From: a virus
Length of the DNA: 64,000 nt
Reading direction: 5' to 3' (one strand)
Virus record (IMG/VR): IMGVR_UViG_3300048839_001249
Coordinates: 28,689 to 92,688 of that record
The notes beneath the pieces are model-generated. The model ran no database searches. It saw only the letters and a program-made list of their open reading frames with translations, and was not told where the DNA came from. How positions within the stretch are numbered: the first letter of the stretch is position 1; every line of letters starts with the position of its first letter. A program made the translations under genes and the position numbers. This document shows, piece by piece, positions 40,201-47,935 of this stretch.

Positions 40201-42185
40201 TGCTAAGCACAGAAGAAAAAAAAGAAAGGGCAAGGTTGTTGAGAATGATTAAAAGATCATCATCACAACAAGAAATAGATAAGTATAATGAAGAAATTGA
40301 AAAGCTTGGTAGTCATATCAATGTAAATAGTATTTGGAATGTTATTAATTCACTTATCGTTTTCAATGGTTTGACTTATAATATACGATCAAGTATGTTT
40401 AACTATACTTATGGTTATTTACAAAGTATGTTTATTGATCAGTTAGGTGATCACTGGACACCGGGTAATTTTCAAGCAGCATTTAACTTTGTACTAGGTA
40501 AAGGTAGAAAAAATCTTTACAAGACAGGTGGAAAACTTTTTCCGGGATGGAAAGAACATGCTAAACAAATAGAAATTGCACAATTGTTTATTAACAAATC
40601 TTATATCATTAATGATATGAGAAATGAAAAACAAAAGGCATCAACAAATTTAGGAAAAAAAGAATTTGGCGGTGGAGCAAAAAACATATTAAAACCTTAT
40701 TATATTTCTGTTACAGCAGTAGAATGGAGAAACCAGACTGCAAACATTCTTTCAGTATTAATGGATGCTGAAATTGAAGACATTCACGGAAATAAACATA
40801 AAGTATTTGATGGTAATAAGTTTACTTGTTATGAACATACTAGTGGAAAATTAAAATTAAAAGCTGAATTTGCCAAACCTGAAAACATTGAGAATTGGGA
40901 AAATATGAATGGTGATCAGTTTAAAACATTTCATATTTCAGCATCATCAGCTATCAGAAAAGTACAAGGAGATTATTCACCTATTGGCGGAATGATGGTA
41001 AAGTCAGGTAGAATAGGAAAAACAGCTATGATATTTCAAACATGGCTACCTATGGTATTGTGGACAAGATATGGAAAAGGTAAGAATTTAGCTTCTGGTA
41101 CTAATAGAAAAAGACCAATATATAGAAGACATAATCCTTTTACATTAGCAATGTTGGCTGGTGTAGTCACTACTGCTTTTGTAGCTACAAATTTACCAAT
41201 GGTAGCAGGTGCAACTATTGGTACTCTTATTGCAGCAACAATTGTTAGAAGATTTGCAAAAAATATTTCTGTAAAACCAGATATAAATTATGCAATGGAA
41301 TTGGTAATGACAATGAAAGCATTAACAATGAAAACTTTAGGAATTCCTACAAATCTTATATTAAGATCATTACCAATCAATATTAAATCTAGGAAAGAAT
41401 TACTTAAACCTAATATAGAGAAAGATTTTGGTTTAAAACTAGAAGATGCAAAAGCTATGCAATTTATATTAACAGAGATTGCGGTTGTACTTAATGCTAT
41501 TATGATGAAAATGGCTGTTGTTGCAGCATTAAATTGTGATGAGAAAACAATATCATGTGAAAGAAGAATGAAAATCAAAAACTTTCTTGATAATACATTC
41601 ACAAGAATTATTGCAGAAACAGCATTTTATCTTAATCCATTAAAGATTATTCAGAACTTTAGAGATGGATCATTTTTAATGTATCTTGATAAAGTAGGTG
41701 GATTTCTTCCTGCTGTGAATAAGTTTCTCGAAGGTGAGGATATTATAATGAGTGGTGAATATACAGGTGAAAGTAGGTTATTAAGACTAGCCGATAAAAC
41801 ACTTGTACCTTCTATATTGAGTATTAATCATTTGTCTCCCATATTTGATAGTTCTGTTAGGAAAAAAATAAGTGATGATCCCGGATATTTATTAGATGTT
41901 GCAATGCCACATCAAATAGATTATACAGCTAATGATTTCTTTGATGTAACATTTTCAACAGATAGACAAAAAGCTGACAGAAATATTGAAAATAAAAGAG
42001 CAAAGCTTAAAAGAAAATTAAAAAGACAAGGATATAGTGATGAGTATATTAATAGAATGAAAAATCAAAATCATCCTACAGTAGCTCAATATATAGCTGA
42101 CGTAAAAAGAAAAGTTGATAAAGGTGAATTACCACAATCATTAGCCAATCAACAAATACAAAACTTTATTAACAACAATAAATAA
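37242..42185 (+). CDS. Second giant virion protein, RNA polymerase companion
   Basis: A 1647-residue protein that overlaps the polyprotein by four bases. It is mostly helical and Lys/Asn-rich, with long coiled-coil-like stretches (residues ~260-310). Hydrophobic segments lie near 1295-1330 (LAMLAGVVTTAFVATNLPMV and following GATIGTLIAATIV) and near 1410-1430 (AVVLNAIMMKMAVVAALNCD). The C-terminus is very basic. In crAss-like phages a second large protein follows the RNA polymerase gene and is packaged with it. The hydrophobic helices suggest that it helps form or line the ejection channel across the host membrane. No catalytic motif was found. Confidence 0.65.
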   Translation: MICPDFKNPIEKQQFLEIESIFGNNVSSWLWHFNNGHPLNKTSSGEDSVLFKEIYDIVGNKKTAMLLKAQIYQKGFIAQEPTLKEFTDQFMPKKITVSHSVHPKKLEYGSVHRAMVEEAIGNMITGKKIKAGDHRNEVRFEFEDEQQNYEVAKSKALKINEQYGQGTATLDTRNPKSITMFVNFKPETIIEQLTLETELARQRMIDQNESDMFTRQIEGNWQTNDEGNVIPYTEYDTRDYMPLNVSNQTFSFPNTFDEFLAEKQAQLKQLEDTQNRLRKEAKASKRNQEIINKLNDLRFRITALKTTINNVKRDGLFSVAFSEMVKSDFERIEKLLQNNDGDSLLEAKRMIDYYISVGIMDRDGNSNPLFAAEGISLADAPDDIKNALVKASTKAEEYNDIYIEKLKDVAYQTLINHPNYAKLYPDDISMSQLFEKVDDIDYFSEYFLSVDFTFTGNDSILAQIIKELFERKLLEKIAVAKGIIENIDDLLPRVNRLLIEMGEYRRDFLTAGRKIPLYSIFYQKNDLGNLTPALIDKFSQDWYNFVSSISFAVDQAWKSGKTYDEVNSAKYKEIHKKGRLFDITKLPSLFSTHTAFKGSKVPWANTTDEQAYINELVSEMGQTKFDEIVEQQIIKLDEYNSYVAMFRNDLIKQYGSFNQNVKDELEREVFSRSPLRALFANKDGMVTGNSGNTYSVTLEFSMYIPKKGLQRMYNDDFSVIENNPLLLQFWGVMREAVRNINESVPFKAKYATSILSMNQGILEAVIDKRIGQKSKLVSLAGIKEITYNALHNTFSTKNNDFDEDLLAKENDQNKVNDSKFKSVTDRISSRVEKETEEASSILNLKLNNTTMVDLNTASPEMIEYLARLFNVKATRSMVISAVNRGITPYATDIYIVRAIRAEVGRQEMLKETLNLPKVLKYYLAQAAHYDAANEIIPMLGGLKNLYNQIKTKSGSKRVRAEKRMNEWFDRVIRGYRVRENPQKGILVLSTEEKKERARLLRMIKRSSSQQEIDKYNEEIEKLGSHINVNSIWNVINSLIVFNGLTYNIRSSMFNYTYGYLQSMFIDQLGDHWTPGNFQAAFNFVLGKGRKNLYKTGGKLFPGWKEHAKQIEIAQLFINKSYIINDMRNEKQKASTNLGKKEFGGGAKNILKPYYISVTAVEWRNQTANILSVLMDAEIEDIHGNKHKVFDGNKFTCYEHTSGKLKLKAEFAKPENIENWENMNGDQFKTFHISASSAIRKVQGDYSPIGGMMVKSGRIGKTAMIFQTWLPMVLWTRYGKGKNLASGTNRKRPIYRRHNPFTLAMLAGVVTTAFVATNLPMVAGATIGTLIAATIVRRFAKNISVKPDINYAMELVMTMKALTMKTLGIPTNLILRSLPINIKSRKELLKPNIEKDFGLKLEDAKAMQFILTEIAVVLNAIMMKMAVVAALNCDEKTISCERRMKIKNFLDNTFTRIIAETAFYLNPLKIIQNFRDGSFLMYLDKVGGFLPAVNKFLEGEDIIMSGEYTGESRLLRLADKTLVPSILSINHLSPIFDSSVRKKISDDPGYLLDVAMPHQIDYTANDFFDVTFSTDRQKADRNIENKRAKLKRKLKRQGYSDEYINRMKNQNHPTVAQYIADVKRKVDKGELPQSLANQQIQNFINNNK

Positions 42186-42188
42186 AAA

Positions 42189-42220
42189 AAGTGCCTGCTC
42201 GTAACAGGCACTTAGTTTTT
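42189..42220. terminator. Bidirectional rho-independent terminator
   Basis: A perfect 9-bp stem (AAGTGCCTG/CAGGCACTT) with a 7-base loop is followed on the plus strand by AGTTTTT and flanked on the other side by an A-run, so it gives a T-run on the minus strand too. It lies four bases after the last virion gene and between the convergent blocks, and would stop transcription from both sides. Confidence 0.85.
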
Positions 42221-42240
42221 AACCCTTAAATCAGTTTTTA

Positions 42241-42420
42241 ATGAATATTTTATCAGATCAAGTTGTAAGAATTATCAGAGTTCATGTTCGTAATGGTCAA
42301 TGGAAAACATTTAATCATGATAAACTGTGCAAATATAAACAATTAATTGAAGAAGAGCAAATTTTTCGTGATAAATATCATGCTGACATAGTTAATATTG
42401 TATATATGATGCCTAACTAA
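42241..42420 (+). CDS. Small hypothetical protein beyond the terminator
   Basis: A 59-residue frame starting MNILSDQVVRIIRVHVRNGQ and ending VYMMPN. It sits on the plus strand just past the terminator and overlaps the end of the last minus-strand gene by eight bases. The helix-like charged centre (CKYKQLIEEEQIFRDKYHAD) looks protein-like and not like a chance frame. It would need its own promoter or read-through. No function was recognised; a chance frame cannot be excluded. Confidence 0.45.
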   Translation: MNILSDQVVRIIRVHVRNGQWKTFNHDKLCKYKQLIEEEQIFRDKYHADIVNIVYMMPN

Positions 42421-42682
42421 AATAGTCTATAATTCTGATTACTAGTTCATAAGATAGTTCTGTATCACGTAAACAAAATCTTTTTTCTGTTCTTCGTTTA
42501 TCATTTCCTAATATATTTTTGAATTCAATAATTTCTGAAAATTCTTTTACAGTAATTGTTTCTACTATTTCATTGAATGTCATGTAAATGGTAGGAGTAG
42601 CTATTAGTTCTTTTGGTATAGTTATTCCTGTTAGTGGTTTTTCATTCAATATGTTCGATATAGTAGTTGCATTCTCCCTCAT
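42413..42682 (-). CDS. Small hypothetical protein, last of minus operon
   Basis: The start is uncertain. I use the ATG at 42682 (about 89 residues); an upstream ATG at 42730 would make it 105 residues but overlap the previous gene by 89 bases, and a TTG near 42650 would remove almost all overlap. The downstream part (GITIPKELIATPTIYMTFNE) is a plausible beta-rich domain followed by a helix. No family was recognised. It ends at the converging plus-strand frame. Confidence 0.45.
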   Translation of the reverse strand: MRENATTISNILNEKPLTGITIPKELIATPTIYMTFNEIVETITVKEFSEIIEFKNILGNDKRRTEKRFCLRDTELSYELVIRIIDYFS

Positions 42683-42824
42683 CTGTTGATTCAAAAAGAG
42701 CAATTTGGATACCTTCTTCTGGTATTTCATATTCTGATTTTCCCTTCTCAGTGTATTTTAAATACTCTTGATTTCTTAGACATGCATTAGCAATAACACA
42801 GTCATTGTTTTTACATAGTATCAT
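42642..42824 (-). CDS. Small Cys-rich hypothetical protein
   Basis: A 60-residue protein with Cys at 4, 9, 15 and 52 (LCKNNDCVIANACLR near the start; GECNYY near the end), spaced in a way that could bind one zinc. The C-terminal half is acidic. The ATGA overlap with the 30-residue membrane gene upstream marks it as part of the operon. Function unknown. Confidence 0.55.
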   Translation of the reverse strand: MILCKNNDCVIANACLRNQEYLKYTEKGKSEYEIPEEGIQIALFESTDEGECNYYIEHIE

Positions 42825-42913
42825 TTCTTGTTTTTTATTATTGTTCTTATTAGAATAGCAAATGTAATAATTATCAAAGCTACTCCTATTGCAATGTATA
42901 AATCATTTTCCAT
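42821..42913 (-). CDS. 30-residue single-span membrane protein
   Basis: Translation gives MENDLYIAIGVALIIITFAI followed by a short basic tail (LIRTIIKNKK), a typical one-helix membrane microprotein with the basic side probably in the cytoplasm. Its start overlaps the stop of the gene upstream and its stop overlaps the next start (ATGA), exactly filling what would otherwise be a gap between two coupled genes. That tight fit is the main support. Function unknown; small phage membrane proteins often act in superinfection exclusion or lysis control. Confidence 0.55.
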   Translation of the reverse strand: MENDLYIAIGVALIIITFAILIRTIIKNKK

Positions 42914-43337
42914 TTTTGTAAACTGTATTCATTTGTGATTCATTTAAAATTTCAATTGTACTTTTTCCATCATTTTTATCAACAGTTAATTGTTCTTCTG
43001 TTTCTGAAATAATTCCTGTAAAAGTACTTTCTGGTTCATCATATACATTTGTTAGTTGAGCAGAACTGTACAATTCACCTGATTTAATTTTGTCAATAAT
43101 TGTGTGTGCTCTTGTACTAGTTACTCTTACTCGTTCCCATGCAGTAATTTTAAAGTCAATAAAAATAGTTACTGGTTTTACATCACTAACATTTAATGAT
43201 ACATTTGTTGGTATAGGAATAGCTTCTGGATGTTCTCTTCTATCAACAATATTACCATTAGATAATATTCCAGCATAACCTTCTTGAGTAAATTTGAGTA
43301 TCTTTTCTAGTAATTCTACTTTTTCTTTATTATTCAT
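42903..43337 (-). CDS. Hypothetical protein
   Basis: A 144-residue protein. The first third holds a helix (KVELLEKILKFTQEGYAGIL) and then the segment IVDRREHPEAIPIP. The middle is beta-rich (VTIFIDFKITAWERVRVTST) and the rest is acidic. There are no membrane segments and no catalytic motif that I recognise. It lies in a tight operon of small minus-strand genes downstream of the nuclease genes. Function unknown. Confidence 0.55.
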   Translation of the reverse strand: MNNKEKVELLEKILKFTQEGYAGILSNGNIVDRREHPEAIPIPTNVSLNVSDVKPVTIFIDFKITAWERVRVTSTRAHTIIDKIKSGELYSSAQLTNVYDEPESTFTGIISETEEQLTVDKNDGKSTIEILNESQMNTVYKNGK

Positions 43338-43341
43338 AACT

Positions 43342-43872
43342 TTAATTGTAGGTTTCTCTTGCTTCTATAGCTTTGTATTTGGTTTCCCAACAAGTTTTAC
43401 AATAAATACCAGCAAAGTATCTTCCTGCTATTTCTTCTTTTTTTATTTCAGTTTTACATGCACTACATTTAACAACACCTTGCACATATTTTCTGCAAAC
43501 ATCAATAATTACTTCAAGGTCTTTATATTCAAGCTTGTCAGTTTCTTTGTTGATAGACTTTATTTTAAAGTTTCCTAATGTTGTACCACCAGTTTCATTC
43601 CATACAGTAATATCCCAATAATAAAATTTCTCTGGCCTCTCTTGTGTATGATAACTTACCATGAAAGCAAATAAATGTCCACCATAAGTTATCTTTAACA
43701 ATTTATGTGAATTTGCATACTTATATCCAATAGCAATTTTCATTGCATCTTCATAAAATCTTATACTGTTATCTCCACGATTATTATTATCAAATGTCCA
43801 TAATGGAAAATCTAATAATAATTGTTGATGAATAATTATAGCAGGTACTAATTTTGCTTTTAAATTGTTCAT
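43342..43872 (-). CDS. Hypothetical protein with C-terminal zinc ribbon
   Basis: A 176-residue protein. The C-terminus carries two CxxC knuckles (VKCSACKTEI and IYCKTCWETK) spaced about 20 residues apart, a treble-clef or ribbon-like zinc site. The N-terminal part is mixed alpha/beta, with many aromatic residues (HTQERPEKFYYWDITVWNE). Treble-clef fingers near Ubl systems sometimes act as E3-like adaptors, but this gene is 3.4 kb away from the cassette, so the link is only speculation. It overlaps its upstream neighbour by four bases. Confidence 0.6.
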   Translation of the reverse strand: MNNLKAKLVPAIIIHQQLLLDFPLWTFDNNNRGDNSIRFYEDAMKIAIGYKYANSHKLLKITYGGHLFAFMVSYHTQERPEKFYYWDITVWNETGGTTLGNFKIKSINKETDKLEYKDLEVIIDVCRKYVQGVVKCSACKTEIKKEEIAGRYFAGIYCKTCWETKYKAIEARETYN

Positions 43873-44153
43873 GATTTTAGTTTAAGTTCACAATTTAGTC
43901 CTTTTCTTTTATTTTCAATGAATGTAAGAAATTCTTCTAGCATTTGTTCTTCTTCCAGTGTTTTGAATTTTAGAATTTCTCTTAGGGGATTTTCGGTAAG
44001 CTTTTTACGAAGTAAATCTGTAGCTTTCATATAGTAAATTTCATGATCATGTTCCATTGCATCAATTAATTTTTCAATAACATGATCAATATCTACTTTT
44101 ACTTCACTTTTAAAATGTAATGGATGTACCCACATTGTTTTTTCAGCACTCAT
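43869..44153 (-). CDS. Small acidic helical protein
   Basis: A 94-residue, mostly alpha-helical protein with a charged centre (VDIDHVIEKLIDAMEHDHEI) and a Glu-rich second helix (LEEEQMLEEFLTFIENKRKG). It overlaps both neighbours by four bases. No family was recognised. It could bind another phage protein, but no direct evidence exists in the sequence. Confidence 0.5.
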   Translation of the reverse strand: MSAEKTMWVHPLHFKSEVKVDIDHVIEKLIDAMEHDHEIYYMKATDLLRKKLTENPLREILKFKTLEEEQMLEEFLTFIENKRKGLNCELKLKS

Positions 44154-44539
44154 AAAATATATTTTTTAATTGATATAAAATCAATATGTGACCAACCTTC
44201 ATTTGTATTAGCTTTGACTTCATTATTTTCAATATCAAATTCAAAGCTGGCTATAATAGCTTCTCTGGCAATCTTATCATCATGTATAACAGTATCACCA
44301 ATTGAAAAGTATTCTCCATAAGAATTTCTAGCAACTTTTTTATCAGGAGACAAAAAGTTTCTTCTTTTTCTTACTGTTATTTCAGATTGTAATTTTTTAG
44401 TACAATAATCATTTAACTTTTCACCTAGAGTAATTAGACCAACACCAATGATGCCATTAACTTCTATTGCACAGTCAATGACATCAGTGATTGTTAGTCC
44501 TTCATTAAGCATAAGTTCTTTAATCTTCGTCTTCTTCAT
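44150..44539 (-). CDS. Hypothetical protein
   Basis: A 129-residue protein. The N-terminal half is helical and Thr/Ile-rich (LTITDVIDCAIEVNGIIGVG). A short basic loop (RKRRNFLSPDKK) precedes a small beta barrel-like domain (YGEYFSIGDTVIHDDKIARE) of the kind often used for nucleic-acid or ligand binding. Its start overlaps the upstream stop (ATGA). Function unknown. Confidence 0.5.
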   Translation of the reverse strand: MKKTKIKELMLNEGLTITDVIDCAIEVNGIIGVGLITLGEKLNDYCTKKLQSEITVRKRRNFLSPDKKVARNSYGEYFSIGDTVIHDDKIAREAIIASFEFDIENNEVKANTNEGWSHIDFISIKKYIL

Positions 44540-45093
44540 TGTTTTTTAAAATTAAAAATTTCTTCTTCTTTTACAGGTGGAAATTCAACTTCTCCTTGCC
44601 ATGTTCTATAATCAATACGAACATCATACATTTTGTTAACTGTACTAATAAAACTAATTAATTTCTCTTTGTCTCTTACTAGTACATCCATGTATCTATT
44701 ATTAAATACATGGTTTATTTGCTCTTGAGTGTACATTTTACTATACTTTCCTTCAACAAACTCTGGTTTTGCATCTTCATAATTTTCTGGTATTTGCAGA
44801 ACAATCATGTGTTGATAGCCAGATAGTATATCATCAAATGGATAATCATTTACATAAAATGATTGTGTTTTAATCCATTTAAGTATTTGAGTAAAATTTT
44901 TACAATCAATATCTACAAGTAAAAAAATATGATTTTTATGAACACTGCCAGTAATAAATTGATCTCCTGTTCCTACAGCTAGTTTTTTCAGGCCATTTAT
45001 AGCCTTCATTAGTGTTTTTCCATGGTCACAAAGACAAGGGAGTAAATATTCCCTTGTCTTATTCATGTAAAATTTTCCAATCTCTATTTTCAT
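44536..45093 (-). CDS. Hypothetical protein
   Basis: I chose the ATG at 45093, which overlaps the stop codon of the exonuclease gene as ATGA and gives 185 residues; an in-frame ATG at 45111 adds six. The protein is alpha/beta, with regular hydrophobic strands (HIFLLVDIDCKNFTQILKWI; HMIVLQIPENYE) and a conserved-looking C-terminal region (VRIDYRTWQGEVEFPP). I do not recognise a motif. Its position just after a recombination exonuclease may mean a DNA-related role. Confidence 0.55.
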   Translation of the reverse strand: MKIEIGKFYMNKTREYLLPCLCDHGKTLMKAINGLKKLAVGTGDQFITGSVHKNHIFLLVDIDCKNFTQILKWIKTQSFYVNDYPFDDILSGYQHMIVLQIPENYEDAKPEFVEGKYSKMYTQEQINHVFNNRYMDVLVRDKEKLISFISTVNKMYDVRIDYRTWQGEVEFPPVKEEEIFNFKKQ

Positions 45094-46241
45094 ATCATAT
45101 TGATTCCCCATTCAAGATTAAGATTGTTATTATTTTCTTTTATAATTCTGTCAATGTCAAATCCATTATTAAGATGCCATTGATATAGGTCAAGAAGATA
45201 TAAAAATCCTTGTACTGGAGAAAATGATAGTGTTCCTGTTAGTTCATTATCTTGATTTTTAAACATTAGATATTCTCTTCCATATTTACCCATATTTAAA
45301 AATGATTGATTGGCATGATAAATAACTGGATTACCAGTAAAGCTTTTACTTTCAACAATAAATCCAAAACCTTTAATTGCACCAACACTAATACTCATTG
45401 GTTCACTATCTTCACCAATATTAATGGTTAATTTCCAGTTGTTATTTTCCAAATGTCTGTTAATTACTGCAAGATAAAATGCTGCTTGTATGTCATACCT
45501 GAATCTTTTTGCCTGTTCTGGAAATTTTATTACAGGTTCTTCCATTGTTTTAATGTCAAATATTGTAAGATTTCCAACAGCATCAATAACAATTATATCT
45601 GGTAATGCCTTGCATTTTACATTGTTAATCATTGCATAAACAGGCTTTTGATAAATCACATAAAAGTTTTCTTCTACATTTTCAAAGAAATCTTTTGTTT
45701 CATCATGAGTTTTAAGTGATTTTACAATATTATCAATAATAACTTTTTCTTCCAGTGAAATTATCTGTTTACCGATAGATTTTATGGTTTCATCAAAATA
45801 GTTATTACCTTGCTCAAGAATGTTTCTTATTAATGCCTCATCACCATATTTAGGATTCCAGTTATGGTTTCTACAAGCTGAACAAATTAGTTCAGGAAAT
45901 AATGACAGGTTTCCCGGCATAAGTGCAATATCTTCTTCTGATCTTGTTTCAATCAATGTATCAGCAATTTGTTTGATAATTGACATTACTGTTGGAGATG
46001 GTTTTACATCAAGCATTGATACATAAAACTGTTCATTAAAGATTTCTTCTCCTTGTGTTAACATTGTATCCACAGCACTTCCAATAACAAAGCTGGTTAC
46101 TTCATCATAATGTGCTTGTTTTTCTCTTTCTTTGTTAAAGTAATCTACTCCACCAGAAAGTTTTTTTAGAAGACTCTGATTAATATGATCTTCATCATTG
46201 AAATAATTTTCAATCTCTTGTTTGTTTGTTCTGATTATCAT
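45090..46241 (-). CDS. PD-(D/E)XK exonuclease (RecB/Exo VIII-like)
   Basis: A 383-residue protein with the core of an Exo VIII/RecB-like nuclease: GSAVDTML near residues 54-61 where these enzymes have a short conserved helix, Asp215 (ALPDIIVIDA), then Asp229-x-Lys231 (LTIFDIKT) and the Gln helix motif (YDIQAAFYL) near 249. These enzymes digest double-stranded DNA from an end to give 3' single strands for annealing. Together with the SSB-like protein and AAA ATPase it could form a phage recombination set. It overlaps the next upstream nuclease by 32 bases. A Cas4 identity is less likely, since no four-Cys cluster is visible. Confidence 0.75.
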   Translation of the reverse strand: MIIRTNKQEIENYFNDEDHINQSLLKKLSGGVDYFNKEREKQAHYDEVTSFVIGSAVDTMLTQGEEIFNEQFYVSMLDVKPSPTVMSIIKQIADTLIETRSEEDIALMPGNLSLFPELICSACRNHNWNPKYGDEALIRNILEQGNNYFDETIKSIGKQIISLEEKVIIDNIVKSLKTHDETKDFFENVEENFYVIYQKPVYAMINNVKCKALPDIIVIDAVGNLTIFDIKTMEEPVIKFPEQAKRFRYDIQAAFYLAVINRHLENNNWKLTINIGEDSEPMSISVGAIKGFGFIVESKSFTGNPVIYHANQSFLNMGKYGREYLMFKNQDNELTGTLSFSPVQGFLYLLDLYQWHLNNGFDIDRIIKENNNNLNLEWGINMI

Positions 46242-46605
46242 GTGATATTAATTTTTTAAAGTCTTGAAATGTCATTGTAACAATTTCATCATACTCATTT
46301 CTTTTATTTCCACTTCCTACTTTTTTCTTGTGTATGATGATTTTAGGGTAGTCTGGATGATCTGGAATAAATTCCTTTAATGCATCATTCATTTCTTTTA
46401 GTATTTTAATAGGATTAAGACCTCTTTGTATTCCAGCTTTTGCTTGCACATAAAATGGAATATTCATTAAATCTACTTTACAGGAATCATATAATCTGCT
46501 TCCTTGTCTTGATGTAATGCATCTTTTAAATCCTAAATTTCTAAATTCTTGGGCATAGTACCTTTCAGCATTATGTCCAAGAGTTCTATTTTTAGCATTA
46601 CTCAT
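46210..46605 (-). CDS. Holliday-junction-resolvase-like nuclease
   Basis: A 131-residue protein with the spacing of small archaeal-type resolvases (Hjc/PD-(D/E)XK): GHNAERYYAQEFRNLGF with Glu14, a basic SRQGSR loop, Asp45 (KVDLM), and Gln54-x-Lys56 (FYVQAKAG). Such enzymes cut four-way junctions during recombination or before packaging. The length fits the Hjc family. It lies between the Ubl cassette and the exonuclease gene. VRR-NUC or restriction-like nucleases share this fold, so substrate is uncertain. Confidence 0.65.
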   Translation of the reverse strand: MSNAKNRTLGHNAERYYAQEFRNLGFKRCITSRQGSRLYDSCKVDLMNIPFYVQAKAGIQRGLNPIKILKEMNDALKEFIPDHPDYPKIIIHKKKVGSGNKRNEYDEIVTMTFQDFKKLISHDNQNKQTRD

Positions 46606-46622
46606 GTATTAAAATTATTATA

Positions 46623-47258
46623 TTAACTGTTTGTGAGACTTATTTCCATTAGATTATTCTTTATTCTTTGGTTTATCATTTCCAAATCATTTACAGTTTT
46701 AATTTTTATTTTAAACTGATATGGAATAAAGCAATAATTTTGAATTTTATTTGTCATAATTACATCATAATAATTTCTAACATCATAAAGCAAACCTTTA
46801 TTTATTATCCAACTAGTTAATTTTTTATATTCGAAAATTTCACTATTAACTAGTATTTTAATATGGTCAGAACTAATGAAAAAATTTTCACCTGACAATA
46901 ATTTTGCCATTATTATTGATGATGAGTTTATTGCTGCAAGTAAAACTATTTCATTATTAACTGATATATATCCATATCCATATTGAATTGTAATATTGTC
47001 CGGTGAATAAAAAATTGTGGTTGGACTACACCATTTATCATTATAATTCCTTAATGCTGATATTTTTTTTGTTGATGTTCTTATAGAATTAGCTATTATT
47101 TTAGATGAATAATATAACTTTTCATTTATTACCATTCCTTCATTTAATGCATATAATGGTATTAATTCATTATCACTTGAACAGCAGATATTACCAACAT
47201 CATAATGATATTTTATGGGATTAAATTGTATGGGATTAAATTGTATGTAATTTATCAT
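46623..47258 (-). CDS. Unknown protein tied to the Ubl cassette
   Basis: A 211-residue protein of unknown family. It is Ile/Asn-rich, alpha/beta, with a beta-rich middle (NITIQYGYGYISVNNEIVLL). It starts with the duplicated segment IQFNPIQFNP. The start overlaps the E1-like stop by four bases, so it is translated together with the conjugation genes. It could be a target, adaptor or E3-like partner; no zinc or RING pattern is seen. Codon usage looks like that of its neighbours. Confidence 0.6.
   Translation of the reverse strand: MINYIQFNPIQFNPIKYHYDVGNICCSSDNELIPLYALNEGMVINEKLYYSSKIIANSIRTSTKKISALRNYNDKWCSPTTIFYSPDNITIQYGYGYISVNNEIVLLAAINSSSIIMAKLLSGENFFISSDHIKILVNSEIFEYKKLTSWIINKGLLYDVRNYYDVIMTNKIQNYCFIPYQFKIKIKTVNDLEMINQRIKNNLMEISLTNS
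47217..47246 (-). repeat. 15-bp tandem duplication at a gene start
   Basis: GGGATTAAATTGTAT occurs twice in direct succession at 47217-47231 and 47232-47246. It encodes the repeated IQFNP pentapeptide at the start of the 211-residue protein and stays in frame. It looks like a slippage duplication. Confidence 0.85.
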
Positions 47259-47935
47259 AGTACAATATCAGTTTTTAATAATGGTACAAAATATTCATAG
47301 TAAAATGGTACAGTACGATATTTTTCTCCTGTTATGATATTAGCTGCATGATTTGTTAAAAATGCTGTCATTAAGCTTGCTATCATTGCTGCTGTATGTG
47401 ATGTTTGTGTTGTTGTGCAACTTAGATTTTCAACATCTTCATCACCAAATAAGAAATTTTCCTCATAGCGTTTCATTATTTCAGGATCAGTAGTAACACA
47501 AAATATTTGAATTTGCTCAAAAAGTAATCTTCCATCAATTAATAATGCATTTTGATCATTTTGATTATTTTCTTTCCATCTATGATACATTATTCTTCTT
47601 GCTTCCATATTATCAAATCCTGATAACATAATAGAAGATGTTATTGATGTTGTATCATACTTGGCATTTACTCCTTGTATATTAATTTTTGAAAAATCAG
47701 AAACATTGTTTTTTAATGCTACTATTTTTCTATCACCTACTTGTGACCATCTAACAAATTGTCCACCAACATTGTGTTCTTCAAAAATATCATCATCAAA
47801 TACTATACATACTATTCCTATTCTCGAAAGAAGTAATGTAAGCCATGATGAAATTCCACCTGCACCACCCACAATAATCTTTTTTCCTTTTAAATATGGA
47901 TACCATATTGCATCTTTAAATCTATCATTGTACAT
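47255..47935 (-). CDS. ThiF/E1-like Ubl-activating enzyme
   Basis: A 226-residue protein with the ThiF/E1 adenylation fold. Nucleotide loop GGAGGISSW lies at 23-31, acidic residues at 47-49 (FDDDIFEEHN) bind ATP ribose, NVGGQF at 55-60 takes the place of the N..RQ motif, Lys70 or Lys75 lies in the usual lysine position, GFDNMEARR at 106-114 is the conserved D-N..R motif, and Cys173 (LSCTTTQ) is the catalytic or crossover Cys. Known members adenylate the C-terminal Gly of ThiS, MoaD or ubiquitin-like proteins. It lacks the zinc-binding CxxC pairs of ThiF, so it resembles cassette E1s rather than housekeeping ThiF. It overlaps the JAB gene by 11 bases. Confidence 0.85.
   Translation of the reverse strand: MYNDRFKDAIWYPYLKGKKIIVGGAGGISSWLTLLLSRIGIVCIVFDDDIFEEHNVGGQFVRWSQVGDRKIVALKNNVSDFSKINIQGVNAKYDTTSITSSIMLSGFDNMEARRIMYHRWKENNQNDQNALLIDGRLLFEQIQIFCVTTDPEIMKRYEENFLFGDEDVENLSCTTTQTSHTAAMIASLMTAFLTNHAANIITGEKYRTVPFYYEYFVPLLKTDIVL

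Noticed and set aside
43342-43872. Zinc-ribbon protein as the E3 of the Ubl cassette.
   Set aside because: It has only two CxxC knuckles and lies 3.4 kb and six genes away; it is not a RING and nothing ties it to the cassette.
45090-46241. Cas4-like adaptation nuclease.
   Set aside because: The PD-(D/E)XK core is present but the four-Cys iron-sulphur cluster of Cas4 is absent, and there is no CRISPR locus.
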